Shown here: positions 1-7,946 of the stretch, piece after piece
Position numbering within the stretch: the first letter of the stretch is position 1
Layout of the letters: every line of letters begins with the position of its first letter
Assembly (NCBI GenBank): GCA_002255985.1
Contig: NKIR01000001.1
Location: 428,914-492,913, forward strand
DNA length: 64,000 nucleotides
Source of the DNA: Sphingomonadaceae bacterium PASS1
Lineage (GTDB): Bacteria > Pseudomonadota > Alphaproteobacteria > Sphingomonadales > Sphingomonadaceae
Reading direction: 5' to 3'
Position numbers and translations under genes: made by a program
The notes under the pieces: generated by a model
Seen by the model: only the letters and a program-made list of their open reading frames with translations
Told to the model about the DNA's origin: nothing
Database searches by the model: none

Positions 1-530
1 AGGTCGACACCGAAATCAACTTGTACCGTGCGTTCATCGACGCTGGCCTGATTGTGCTCGACGGTAACGGCAAAATCAAAAGCTGGGAAGCCAGCCCCTG
101 GAACTCGGGCGGATCGTCAGCTATCATTTTGTCACGTCCAGATGATGCCGCGCTGAAAGCGCGTGTCGCCAGTCTATTAGCTGAGATCAAGGCCGATCCG
201 AAAAACTGCATCGCAGAAATCGCAGAGCATGCAGAAATAGCGCGGCTCGGCGGAAACCCAGAAGCAAGCTTCTATATCGGTTTTACCTCCAATGCTTACG
301 CAGGCGGTTTCAAGGGACCGGCTGTCCCATTGGTCAGCCCGTCTGGCAGCAAGGGTATGCACGGTTACTTTCCACATAGCGCATCGATGCGGTCAGGCTT
401 CATGATGATGGGTAAAGGCATTACCAAGGGACGCAGCCTGGGTGAAATAGATATGCGCTCCATTGCACCAACGCTTGCAAAAGCCATGGGTGTGCTTCTG
501 CCTGATGCGGAGATGCCTGCGGTCCAATAA
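1..530 (+). CDS. Alkaline phosphatase superfamily protein (nucleotide pyrophosphatase/phosphodiesterase-like), C-terminal part
   Basis: The reading frame is open from the window edge (codons start at base 3), so the N-terminus lies outside. About 175 residues are visible. The GMHGYFP stretch near residue 120 resembles the conserved His-Gly metal-binding segment of type I phosphodiesterase/nucleotide pyrophosphatases, and the end (DMRSIAPTLAKAMGVLLPDA) is the usual tail of that family, in which a metal-dependent domain hydrolyses phosphodiester or pyrophosphate bonds. The nucleophile region is not in view, so substrate and export cannot be judged. A 104-bp gap separates it from the next gene. 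Confidence 0.7.
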   Translation, partial: VDTEINLYRAFIDAGLIVLDGNGKIKSWEASPWNSGGSSAIILSRPDDAALKARVASLLAEIKADPKNCIAEIAEHAEIARLGGNPEASFYIGFTSNAYAGGFKGPAVPLVSPSGSKGMHGYFPHSASMRSGFMMMGKGITKGRSLGEIDMRSIAPTLAKAMGVLLPDAEMPAVQ

Positions 531-634
531 TGACAATTGGCAATTCTTAACGGCAAAAAAACTGTCATGTATCTGCCATGAGCAAGACCCAACTGTTGGT
601 TAATGTTGCGCAACGACAACAGGGGACGGGCAAT

Positions 635-1513
635 ATGACAACCACTGAATTAAGCGACAGCCTGCTTTTTAAAAGCGATGGAAAAGGTCCAAAACTGCCA
701 TCATGGTTCGATAAGCCCGAACCAAAAAGCTACCAACCAAAGATGCGGTTTCGCACGGTGTGGATTTCTGATGTGCATTTGGGGACAGCAGGGTGTCAGG
801 CGGGGCTGCTGAGTGATTTTCTGCATTCCATCGAATGTGAGACGCTATATCTGGTTGGCGACATTGTCGATGGCTGGCGGTTGCGTAAGGGTTGGTATTG
901 GCCAGACCAGCATAATGAAGTGATCAGACGGGTGTTGAAAATGGCGCATCGCGGTACCCGCGTCATTTATATTCCGGGCAACCATGACGAAATGTTCCGC
1001 GATTACGCAGGCCTGAGCTTTGGTGGCGTCGAGGTGCAGTTGGAAGCGATTCACCAAACCGCCGACGGACGTGCTTTGCTTGTGACGCACGGCGATGCCT
1101 TTGACGGCATCGTGCTATATGCCCGCTGGCTCGCCTTTTTGGGTGACCAAGCGTATACCTTGTTGTTAAGAGCAAATATCGTTCTCAACGCGGTGCGCCG
1201 CAGGTTGAACATGCCTTATTGGTCGCTTTCATCCTATCTTAAAATGCGCGTCAAAAACGCGGTACAGTTTATCGGGCAATATGAAGAAGTGGTGGCGCGT
1301 GAAGCCTCGCTTCGCGGCGTTGAGGGCGTTGTCTGCGGCCACATCCATTCTGCCGAAATCCGGCAGTTTGGATCGATTACTTATTATAATGACGGCGACT
1401 GGGTCGAAAGCTGCACCGCGCTGACCGAGGCGAAAGACGGGTCCATGGCGATTATCGATTGGGCAGAGCACGTCCGGAAAGCGGCTGAAAAGCGGGCTTC
1501 GGTCGCAGCGTGA
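635..1513 (+). CDS. UDP-2,3-diacylglucosamine diphosphatase-like metallophosphoesterase (LpxH family)
   Basis: A calcineurin-like phosphoesterase of 292 residues. All metal-site motifs are visible in order: ISDVHLG, VGDIVDGW, GNHDE, THGD and GHIH. This is the fold of LpxH, which cleaves UDP-2,3-diacylglucosamine to lipid X in lipid A synthesis. Sphingomonads usually make glycosphingolipids instead of LPS, so the true substrate here is uncertain. The start at 635 is preferred because AGGGGACGGG lies just upstream; a start at 578 would add 19 residues without a convincing Shine-Dalgarno. The stop overlaps the next start by 4 bp (GTGA), so the two genes are translationally coupled. Confidence 0.8.
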   Translation: MTTTELSDSLLFKSDGKGPKLPSWFDKPEPKSYQPKMRFRTVWISDVHLGTAGCQAGLLSDFLHSIECETLYLVGDIVDGWRLRKGWYWPDQHNEVIRRVLKMAHRGTRVIYIPGNHDEMFRDYAGLSFGGVEVQLEAIHQTADGRALLVTHGDAFDGIVLYARWLAFLGDQAYTLLLRANIVLNAVRRRLNMPYWSLSSYLKMRVKNAVQFIGQYEEVVAREASLRGVEGVVCGHIHSAEIRQFGSITYYNDGDWVESCTALTEAKDGSMAIIDWAEHVRKAAEKRASVAA

Positions 1514-2571
1514 GGATCGCCATCGCAACGGACGCTTGGTTGCCGCAAGTCAACGGCGTTGTCCGGACGATGACCGAAACCGTCAACAGGTTGAAGTCCC
1601 GCGGACATACCGTCGAAGTCATCGCGCCAGACCGGTTCACAACCATTCCCTGCCCTGGCTACGCGGAAATACGCCTTGCGTTGGCACCACGTTTTGGCGT
1701 GCGGAAGGGTTTACATGCCTTTGCCCCCGACATTGTTCATATCGCAACCGAAGGCCCAATTGGGTGGAGCGCACGGGCATGGTGCCTCGCGCATGATATG
1801 CCATTTACCTCGGCATTTCATACCCGCTTTCCGGAATATGTTGCAGCGCGCACGCCGTTATCGCCCGACCTGATCTGGCCCATCATGCGTAAATTCCACA
1901 GCCCTTCGCGCACAGTCCTTACAGCAACGCAGAGCCTGCGAAACGAGCTGGCAGGACGCGGGATAGCCAATACGGCAATTTGGTCGCGCGGCATTGACCG
2001 CGAATTGTTTCACCCGAACCAACCAGCCCATCCGGCACTTGCGCAGCTTAAAAAGCCAATATTGTTGTCGGTTGGCCGCGTTGCTGTCGAAAAGAATCTG
2101 CATGCGTTCCTAAGCGCAGACACCGAGGGAACTAAAGTCATTGTCGGCGACGGCCCCGCCCGCGCCGCGCTTGCCGCGCAATATCCCGACGCCATATTTA
2201 TGGGAACGCGCAAGGGCGCTGAACTCGCCAGCATCTATGCCTCAGCAGACGTGTTCGTCTTCCCCAGCAGAACAGATACATTTGGCCTTGTGATATTGGA
2301 AGCGCTGGCATGTGGCACTCCAGTGGCCGCTTACCCCGTACCCGGCCCGCTCGATATTATCGGACTCGACGGCCGCGGACCGGCCAGTGACCTACCCAAG
2401 CCTGTCGGCGCGCTGAACGAAGATTTATGCGCGGCGATAACCGCAGCGCTTACTCTCGACCGAAAAGCCGCTGCGGATTATGGCGCGCAATATTGCTGGG
2501 ACAAATGCACCGACCAATTTTTGAACGGGCTGCAATCAGCAGTTACTTGCGCGCAATCAAGAGCGGCGTAA
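1510..2571 (+). CDS. GT4-family glycosyltransferase (glycosyltransferase family 1 fold)
   Basis: 353 residues with a GT-B fold. The N-terminal acceptor domain begins RIAIATDAWLPQVNGVVRT. The C-terminal nucleotide-sugar domain carries SVGRVAVEKNL, and an E-x7-E-type region reads FGLVILEALACGTPVAAYP. It resembles GDP-mannose-dependent alpha-mannosyltransferases of the MgtA/PimB type, but donor and acceptor cannot be read from sequence. The GTG start at 1510 overlaps the stop of the phosphoesterase gene, so the pair probably acts in one envelope lipid or glycolipid step. Confidence 0.85.
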   Translation: MRIAIATDAWLPQVNGVVRTMTETVNRLKSRGHTVEVIAPDRFTTIPCPGYAEIRLALAPRFGVRKGLHAFAPDIVHIATEGPIGWSARAWCLAHDMPFTSAFHTRFPEYVAARTPLSPDLIWPIMRKFHSPSRTVLTATQSLRNELAGRGIANTAIWSRGIDRELFHPNQPAHPALAQLKKPILLSVGRVAVEKNLHAFLSADTEGTKVIVGDGPARAALAAQYPDAIFMGTRKGAELASIYASADVFVFPSRTDTFGLVILEALACGTPVAAYPVPGPLDIIGLDGRGPASDLPKPVGALNEDLCAAITAALTLDRKAAADYGAQYCWDKCTDQFLNGLQSAVTCAQSRAA

Positions 2572-2601
2572 AAGCCGGCCCAACTGGCATCGCAAATTCG
2601 T

Positions 2602-2742
2602 TCATCGCGCGCGTCTGCAGCGATCCGAACAGAAGCGCACATTTTCCCAATCTTTCGCCCACTTTTTGCGCCACGCAAACGGCTTTTCACATGCCGCGCA
2701 TATTTTTGACGGCAGGTCTGCTTTTTTGACCATCTTGGGCAT
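2602..2742 (-). CDS. DUF2256-type small zinc-ribbon-like protein
   Basis: A 46-codon gene that is easily missed for its length. The translation starts [18 protein letters not shown] and contains [19 protein letters not shown] followed by DRCRRAR. The spacing C-x2-C ... C-x3-C with the central W-R-K-K-W is the signature of DUF2256, a family of unknown function often found near cryptochrome/photolyase-related genes; none is visible here. A second ATG at 2733 is an alternative start. A 20-codon frame overlaps its stop by ATGA and runs into the 3' end of the glycosyltransferase gene; it may be noise. This gene explains half of the gap before the TonB receptor. Confidence 0.75.
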   Translation of the reverse strand: MPKMVKKADLPSKICAACEKPFAWRKKWAKDWENVRFCSDRCRRAR

Positions 2743-2965
2743 TGCGAAATTCCATATTTGACCGCGTATGACATGCGTAACATTTTTATCGCAGTGCCTG
2801 CTATATTTTTGCGAATGAAACTAACTATTTGCTGCGCAGCATTTCAAACGTTATCAGGTACGAACGCCATAAGGCTGCTCAGAGGGATGCTGGGGGCAAT
2901 TCAAGCTTTCATCCCCAATAAAAATGGTGAAAAGCCTTACAAAAGTGATCAACAGGAGAGTGAAT

Positions 2966-5518
2966 ATGAAATTCGGAAATCATCTGCTGAAGGCTGCAAT
3001 GCTGTCGACGATCAGCATTGCGTCGCTGAGCGTTGGCTCGGTAGCTTTCGCACAAGACACTGCGCCTCAGGCAAGCGACGAAGCTGACGAAAATGTTATC
3101 ATCGTAACCGCGACCAAGCGCGAACAGACACTTGAAGAAGTGCCAGTGGCCGTTTCGGTAACCTCGGCTGCTGCAATTGAACGCGCGCAAGTTCGCGACC
3201 TTAAGGATCTGCAGACACTCGTTCCCTCGCTCCGCGTCAGCCAGCTGCAAAGCTCGGCCAACACGAACTTCATCATTCGCGGCTTCGGCAACGGCGCCAA
3301 CAACCCCGGCATCGAAGGCTCGGTTGGCGTGTTCATCGACGGCGTTTACCGTTCGCGTTCAGCTTCAGCGATCAGCGATCTTCCAAACCTGCAACGCGTC
3401 GAAGTGTTGCGCGGTCCACAATCGACGCTGTTCGGCAAAAACGCCTCGGCTGGCGTTATTTCGATTGTTACTGCAGCACCAAGCTATGAATTCGGCGGTT
3501 CGGCTGAAATCAGCTATGGCAATCGCAACGCAATCGTAGCGAAGGCCGATATCACTGGCCCGATCTCTGACAATATCGCTTTCAGCCTTGCTGGCGGCAT
3601 AAACAAAGCTGACGGTTACGGCACCAACCTGACCGACGGATCAAAAACAAGCGAGCGTAACCGCTGGTTCGGCCGCGCGCAGTTGTTGATCGAGCCTTCG
3701 GACAGCTTCAAGCTGCGCTTCATTGGTGACTATGACAAGATTGATGAAAATTGCTGCTTCGTTGGCAATATCTTCGACGGTCCAACTGGCAATGCCATTC
3801 GCGCCATCGGTGGACGGGTAAACTCGCGTGGCATCTTCAGCTATACCGAATATCAGAACTTCAATTCGGAAAACGACATCACCAATGGTGGTATCTCGAT
3901 GCAGGCGGATTACGAAATGGGTTCGTTGAGCCTCACTTCCATTACCGCCTATCGTGAATCGCGCGCAAAAACCAATGCGGACAGTGATTTCACCAGCGCA
4001 GATTTGATCGGTGCAAACCGCGGCGATGTGGACATCACCACAAAAACCCAGGAACTGCGTTTGGCGTCGGATTTTGACGGTCCATTCAACTTCTTGCTTG
4101 GTGGCTATTATTTTGATGAAAGCATTAGCAACAAACAGGCACTGACACTCGGTCGTGATTTCCGCAATTATGCCAACGCCCTCACCGGCGGTGCATATAC
4201 CGGCAATGAAGCACTCATCCGCGCATTGGCAGGTATCCCTTCGACTGCAGCCCAATTTGGTGGCCAAGGACAAGGTCGTTTTGAAGATTGGGATTACACG
4301 AACAAAGCCTATTCCGTCTTCGGTACGGCGGACCTTGAACTCACCGATGGTCTCGTTCTGACGGGCGGCTTCAACTACACCAAGGACAAGAAGAACATTG
4401 CGAGCGACATTCGGATTACGGACGTCTTCTCAAGCATCGATTTGATCCAGGTTGCTGGTGCTGCCGGCGTTCCTGCGGTTCTTCCGGCCGGTGCAGTTGG
4501 CAATACAAGCACATTGTACCCACGCATCACCGCCTGCCCGAATAGAAATGGCGCACCAACTGTCTGTAACCCGTTCCTCGGCCTTCAGGCGCTGCAATTC
4601 TTGCCGCCGTTCCTGAACCTTCCAAATGCCGTTGAAGATGGCCGCACCAGCGATGGTAAGCTGACCTATTCGGCGCGTATTGCGTGGGAAGCGACCGACA
4701 ATATCAACCTGTATGCCAGCTATGGCACAGGGTTTAAGGCAACATCGTGGAACATGTCGATTGACTCACGTCCGTTCCTATCGGATTTTGTAGCGGGTTC
4801 ACCTGCACAAGGCGCACCGATAACGGCGTCGCCCATTCGCACCGCGGGTCTTGCCACAACCAACCTTACCAGTGGAACGCGTTACGCGCTTCCTGAAGAG
4901 GCAAAGGTTATGGAATTGGGCTTGAAAGCCAAATGGGACCGTGTTGCATTCAACCTGACGATCTTTGATCAAGCGATCAAGAATTTCCAGGGCAACAGCT
5001 TCATCGGTACGGGCTTCGTTCTGTCGAACGCCGGTAAGCAATCGGTCAAGGGCATCGAATTTGACAGCAGTGTCAATCCGATCGACGCACTGCAATTGCG
5101 TGCAGCCTTTGTCTATCTCGACTCCAAATATGACAGCTATGTTGGGTCGCAATTTGGTGACATCAGCGGCCGGTCGGTCGGTGGAATTCCAGAACTGTCG
5201 ACAACATTGGGTGCAACCTACACGGCGGACTTGAACGACGGCAAAGCGCTCATCCTGAATACGGACTACCACTTTGAGTCAAACACGGTGATGAACGATG
5301 ATCCAGCTGCTGCCATCTACAAGCGTGAAGTGAAAGATCTAAGCGCAGCGGTAACGCTTCGTTTGGACAGCGGTCTGCAATTCTCGCTTTGGGGCCGCAA
5401 CTTGACGAATGCGAAGTATCTGTCCGTCATTTTCCCAAGTGTCGTGCAGTCCGGTTCGATTTCGGGCTATCCAAACTCACCGCGCACTTATGGTGCATCG
5501 GTGAAGTACAAGTTCTAA
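2966..5518 (+). CDS. TonB-dependent outer-membrane receptor
   Basis: 850 residues. The start at 2966 is chosen over an in-frame ATG at 2924 because CAGGAGAG precedes it and the protein then begins directly with a signal peptide (MKFGNHLLKAAMLSTISIAS ... VAFA, cleavage before QDT). A TonB-box-like IIVTATKREQ follows, then a plug domain (VPVAVSVTSAAAIERAQ; VEVLRGPQSTLFGKNASAG) and a long barrel ending in an aromatic residue (VKYKF). These proteins import iron chelates, vitamins or sugars with TonB energy; the substrate cannot be assigned. It stands alone, with a 220-bp upstream region after the DUF2256 gene and its own terminator. Confidence 0.93.
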   Translation: MKFGNHLLKAAMLSTISIASLSVGSVAFAQDTAPQASDEADENVIIVTATKREQTLEEVPVAVSVTSAAAIERAQVRDLKDLQTLVPSLRVSQLQSSANTNFIIRGFGNGANNPGIEGSVGVFIDGVYRSRSASAISDLPNLQRVEVLRGPQSTLFGKNASAGVISIVTAAPSYEFGGSAEISYGNRNAIVAKADITGPISDNIAFSLAGGINKADGYGTNLTDGSKTSERNRWFGRAQLLIEPSDSFKLRFIGDYDKIDENCCFVGNIFDGPTGNAIRAIGGRVNSRGIFSYTEYQNFNSENDITNGGISMQADYEMGSLSLTSITAYRESRAKTNADSDFTSADLIGANRGDVDITTKTQELRLASDFDGPFNFLLGGYYFDESISNKQALTLGRDFRNYANALTGGAYTGNEALIRALAGIPSTAAQFGGQGQGRFEDWDYTNKAYSVFGTADLELTDGLVLTGGFNYTKDKKNIASDIRITDVFSSIDLIQVAGAAGVPAVLPAGAVGNTSTLYPRITACPNRNGAPTVCNPFLGLQALQFLPPFLNLPNAVEDGRTSDGKLTYSARIAWEATDNINLYASYGTGFKATSWNMSIDSRPFLSDFVAGSPAQGAPITASPIRTAGLATTNLTSGTRYALPEEAKVMELGLKAKWDRVAFNLTIFDQAIKNFQGNSFIGTGFVLSNAGKQSVKGIEFDSSVNPIDALQLRAAFVYLDSKYDSYVGSQFGDISGRSVGGIPELSTTLGATYTADLNDGKALILNTDYHFESNTVMNDDPAAAIYKREVKDLSAAVTLRLDSGLQFSLWGRNLTNAKYLSVIFPSVVQSGSISGYPNSPRTYGASVKYKF

Positions 5519-5544
5519 TATCCTGAGATCCTCAGGGCAAAATG

Positions 5545-5575
5545 AGCCGGGGCAGCATTGCTGCTCCGGCTTTTT
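5545..5575 (+). terminator. Rho-independent terminator of the TonB receptor gene
   Basis: AGCCGGGGCAGCA and TGCTGCTCCGGCT form a 13-bp stem with a single wobble pair and a minimal loop, followed by TTTTTC. It lies 27 bp after the receptor stop codon. Confidence 0.85.
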
Positions 5576-5663
5576 CTTTGCCAGTTGCAGACGAACGGCG
5601 CGCAAAAGCCAACGACCGGCCAAATAGGGCGCGCGCTGGATATAATACAAAACACCGGAAAAA

Positions 5664-5738
5664 TGGTGCCCGAGGGCGGATTTGAACCACCGACACGCGG
5701 ATTTTCAATCCGCTGCTCTACCCCTGAGCTACTCGGGC
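5664..5738 (-). tRNA. tRNA-Phe (GAA)
   Basis: Read on the minus strand, 5' GCCCGAG pairs with 3' CTCGGGC in the acceptor stem. The D-arm is AGCTCAGGGGTAGAGC, the anticodon arm is GCGGA-TTGAAAA-TCCGC with anticodon GAA, and the T-arm carries GGTTCAAATCC. The discriminator is A and the CCA end is encoded. The length is 75 nt including CCA. It lies between the yacG gene and the TonB receptor terminator. Confidence 0.97.
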
Positions 5739-5767
5739 TACACGGCAAAAACCGCGTGGGAGCGCAG

Positions 5768-5797
5768 CCTATAGAGAGGCGATACGCCCCTTGGCAA
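5768..5797 (-). promoter_or_regulatory. Candidate sigma-70 promoter for tRNA-Phe
   Basis: On the minus strand TTGCCA is followed after 18 bp by TATAGG, about 30 bp before the tRNA 5' end. Position and spacing fit a housekeeping promoter giving a short leader. This is a visual match only. Confidence 0.4.
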
Positions 5798-5805
5798 GCG
5801 CAAAA

Positions 5806-5985
5806 TCAGTCTATGTCGTCTCCGCCAAAACTATCTGCATAATCCGCCGGTGGACCAGGCACGCTATAGCCTTCATCCAGCCATTTGAGCAGATCGCGAT
5901 CCTTACAACCCTGACTGCAAAAAGGTTTGGTTTCAGGCTTTTGTGGTTTCCCACACAGCGGGCATTGATTAGCTTTGCGCGACAT
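5806..5985 (-). CDS. yacG: DNA gyrase inhibitor YacG (zinc-ribbon protein)
   Basis: 59 residues from the ATG giving MSRKANQCPLCGKP. The four-cysteine zinc site is complete: C-P-L-C near residue 8 and PFCSQGCKDRDLLKW further on. The acidic tail (YADSFGGDDID) is also typical. YacG binds GyrB and blocks DNA binding by gyrase in E. coli. The gene overlaps the 3' end of the upstream RNase gene by 17 bp, so it is probably co-transcribed with it. Two in-frame ATGs further upstream are less likely starts. Confidence 0.88.
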   Translation of the reverse strand: MSRKANQCPLCGKPQKPETKPFCSQGCKDRDLLKWLDEGYSVPGPPADYADSFGGDDID

Positions 5986-6958
5986 GCACATGCCCATAGC
6001 CGGTGGCATTTTCATCTGCAACAACGGCAACCCCTGCCCCCACCAGACGCGCGCATTCGGCGCGCAGCGGCTGCCAGCGTTCCGACGACAGCAGATGGGC
6101 CACCGCGGGGCGTGCCGTTATCGTTCTGTCCCCGAAACCGGACGACCGCGCAGCGCTGCGCAATAACCAATAAGCCTGCGTTTCATCGGACAAGGCGGCA
6201 ATGCGGGTGCCAAACAGATGATCCACCACAGAAGGCCGCGGACGCGCGCGCACCACTTGCATAAGGCCATAGCCATTGATCGCGGTGCGTTCGAAGGGAC
6301 GGCTGTCCTTCGCGGACACCGCGTCGAATATGTTTGCGATTTCGGCGCGCTGGGCTTTGGCCTCCATCGACACAAAATCGATCATGACCATCGCACCGAC
6401 CTGATACAGACGCAGCAGCCGCGCGATTTCCCCGGCAGCGATGCGGTTAATCGCAAAGGCATCACCGATACCGTCGACATCGAATACCAGTCCGGCCTTC
6501 GTGCGTTGAAAGCTGACGATAACATCCCCGACCTGCGCATAGCCCGCAATTGCAATGTCAAAGCAGTCATCGAGAGTTTGCGAAGCTGTAGAGCGGCCAA
6601 AAGCCGCCAGACGCTGTTCCCAAAGACCATCTTTCGGCAAAAGGTCAGCGGGCACGCAATCGCGCAAGGCAACCTCTGGCGGCTTGATCCGGCCAGGTTC
6701 GGCAATGGCTTCCCGCGTCACTTCAAACGCGACATGTGTGCCCTCGGCTGCGCCCATCTTGCTGCGCAGCAAAACTTCGCTGCCATCTTCAGTAATGATA
6801 TAGGCGCCCGCCGGTGTGCGCCGGTCGACACGGCCCATGCCGCATTCGCCAAGCACCCAATGTGCATCGCGCTGAATATGGATCTCAACGATTTTACCAT
6901 CTTCAATGCGCGCGGCGCGGCGTTCGCCCGGCGCATCGTCGCGCCAAAGTTCAGGCAA
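5969..6958 (-). CDS. Ribonuclease E/G family protein
   Basis: About 329 residues, shorter than RNase G (about 490) and RNase E. It contains the ribonuclease core signatures TEDGSEVLLRSKMGAAEGTH, VDGIGDAFAINRIAAGEIAR and GAMVMIDFVSMEAKAQRAEI. FVSM is close to the catalytic-loop region of the family. The start is unclear: the sequence that aligns with family N-termini begins at a TTG (LPELWRDDAPGERRAARIEDG), which overlaps the maf stop by 8 bp. An ATG at 6997 would lie inside maf. It sits in the infA-maf-RNase-yacG block. Cytoplasmic RNA processing is the expected role. Confidence 0.8.
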   Translation of the reverse strand: MPELWRDDAPGERRAARIEDGKIVEIHIQRDAHWVLGECGMGRVDRRTPAGAYIITEDGSEVLLRSKMGAAEGTHVAFEVTREAIAEPGRIKPPEVALRDCVPADLLPKDGLWEQRLAAFGRSTASQTLDDCFDIAIAGYAQVGDVIVSFQRTKAGLVFDVDGIGDAFAINRIAAGEIARLLRLYQVGAMVMIDFVSMEAKAQRAEIANIFDAVSAKDSRPFERTAINGYGLMQVVRARPRPSVVDHLFGTRIAALSDETQAYWLLRSAARSSGFGDRTITARPAVAHLLSSERWQPLRAECARLVGAGVAVVADENATGYGHVHVAQS

Positions 6959-7532
6959 GTGAATAACCCGATGCCCGCAACAACGTGCGCGTTTCATAAA
7001 GCGGCAAGCCAACGACGCCCGAATGGCTGCCCGCCATCCAGTCAATCAACGCCTCTGCCCTGCCCTGAATGGCGTAGCCACCCGCTTTGCCGAGCCCCTC
7101 GCCGCACGCGATGTAGCTTTCGATTTCCTCGGACGACAAACGCTTGAAGCGGACGATGCTGTCGCAAAGGCGGCTGCGCATCCGTCCGTCCGCGTCAATC
7201 ACGGCGACCGCGCTCAAAACATGGTGGCGGCGGCCATTCAGCAGCTCCAGAAACCCGCGTTGCATATCGCCATCGGCCGCTTGCGGCAGGATACGGCGGC
7301 CGACTGCGACCGTGGTGTCGCCTGCAATGACTATTTCACCTGTTGCGCGCGGAACAGCGACAGCCTTTTCCTCGGCCATGCGCAGCGCATAGACGCGTGG
7401 CACTTCGCCCTTGCGCGGCGTTTCGTCAATGTCCGGCGAAGCTATGCGGTCAGGCACCACGCCAAGACGCGCAAGCAATTCGCGCCTGCGCGGGCTTGAT
7501 GATGCCAATATGAGTGCAGGGTTCAGACCCAA
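6951..7532 (-). CDS. maf: Maf-family nucleoside triphosphate pyrophosphatase
   Basis: 193 residues. The family signature SSSPRR is at residues 11-16, the catalytic-site GDTTV near residue 71, and KAGGYAIQG near residue 149. Maf proteins hydrolyse non-canonical or canonical nucleoside triphosphates (dTTP, UTP, modified pyrimidines) to monophosphates and act as housecleaning enzymes linked to septum control. The start codon is TTG at 7532. Upstream lies infA with a gap of 12 bp; downstream the RNase gene overlaps by a few bases. Confidence 0.9.
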   Translation of the reverse strand: MGLNPALILASSSPRRRELLARLGVVPDRIASPDIDETPRKGEVPRVYALRMAEEKAVAVPRATGEIVIAGDTTVAVGRRILPQAADGDMQRGFLELLNGRRHHVLSAVAVIDADGRMRSRLCDSIVRFKRLSSEEIESYIACGEGLGKAGGYAIQGRAEALIDWMAGSHSGVVGLPLYETRTLLRASGYSLA

Positions 7533-7544
7533 GGTCTGCCGCCC

Positions 7545-7763
7545 TTATTTAAAGCGGTAAGTGATCCGGCCCTTGGTCAGATCATAAGGGGTGAGTTCGC
7601 ACAAAACCTCGTCACCCACGAGAACGCGGATGCGGTTTTTGCGCATTTTTCCGGCGGTATGGCCCAACACTTCATGGCCATTTTCCAGCTCGACACGGAA
7701 CATCGCATTGGGCAGCAGTTCACGTACTGTCCCGCGCATTTCGAGTAATTCTTCTTTTGCCAT
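7545..7763 (-). CDS. infA: Translation initiation factor IF-1
   Basis: 72 residues forming one S1/OB-fold domain: [20 protein letters not shown] ... [19 protein letters not shown] ... [11 protein letters not shown]. Length and sequence are standard for IF-1, which binds the ribosomal A site during initiation. AAGGGG precedes the ATG. It is the first gene of the run infA-maf-RNase-yacG on the minus strand. The 183-bp gap to the divergent TonB receptor should hold its promoter. Confidence 0.98.
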   Translation of the reverse strand: MAKEELLEMRGTVRELLPNAMFRVELENGHEVLGHTAGKMRKNRIRVLVGDEVLCELTPYDLTKGRITYRFK

Positions 7764-7946
7764 TCGGCCCCTTAAATCGTCAAAAATCTAAACTTGGTGC
7801 GCCTTTAAACCACATGTTGGAAAAAGGGAAGAGCTACAGTATATTCACGCTATTGCGACAAAATGCTACAAAGTTCAGGTGTGCGCAACGTTGTAATGCG
7901 TTATGAAACCCGTGCTTTCACAATATAAACTGAGTTTCTCCCCCCA

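Noticed and set aside
5515-5748. Open frame across tRNA-Phe
   Set aside because: Translated tRNA sequence (EQRIENPRVGGSNPPSGT) is a classical false gene.
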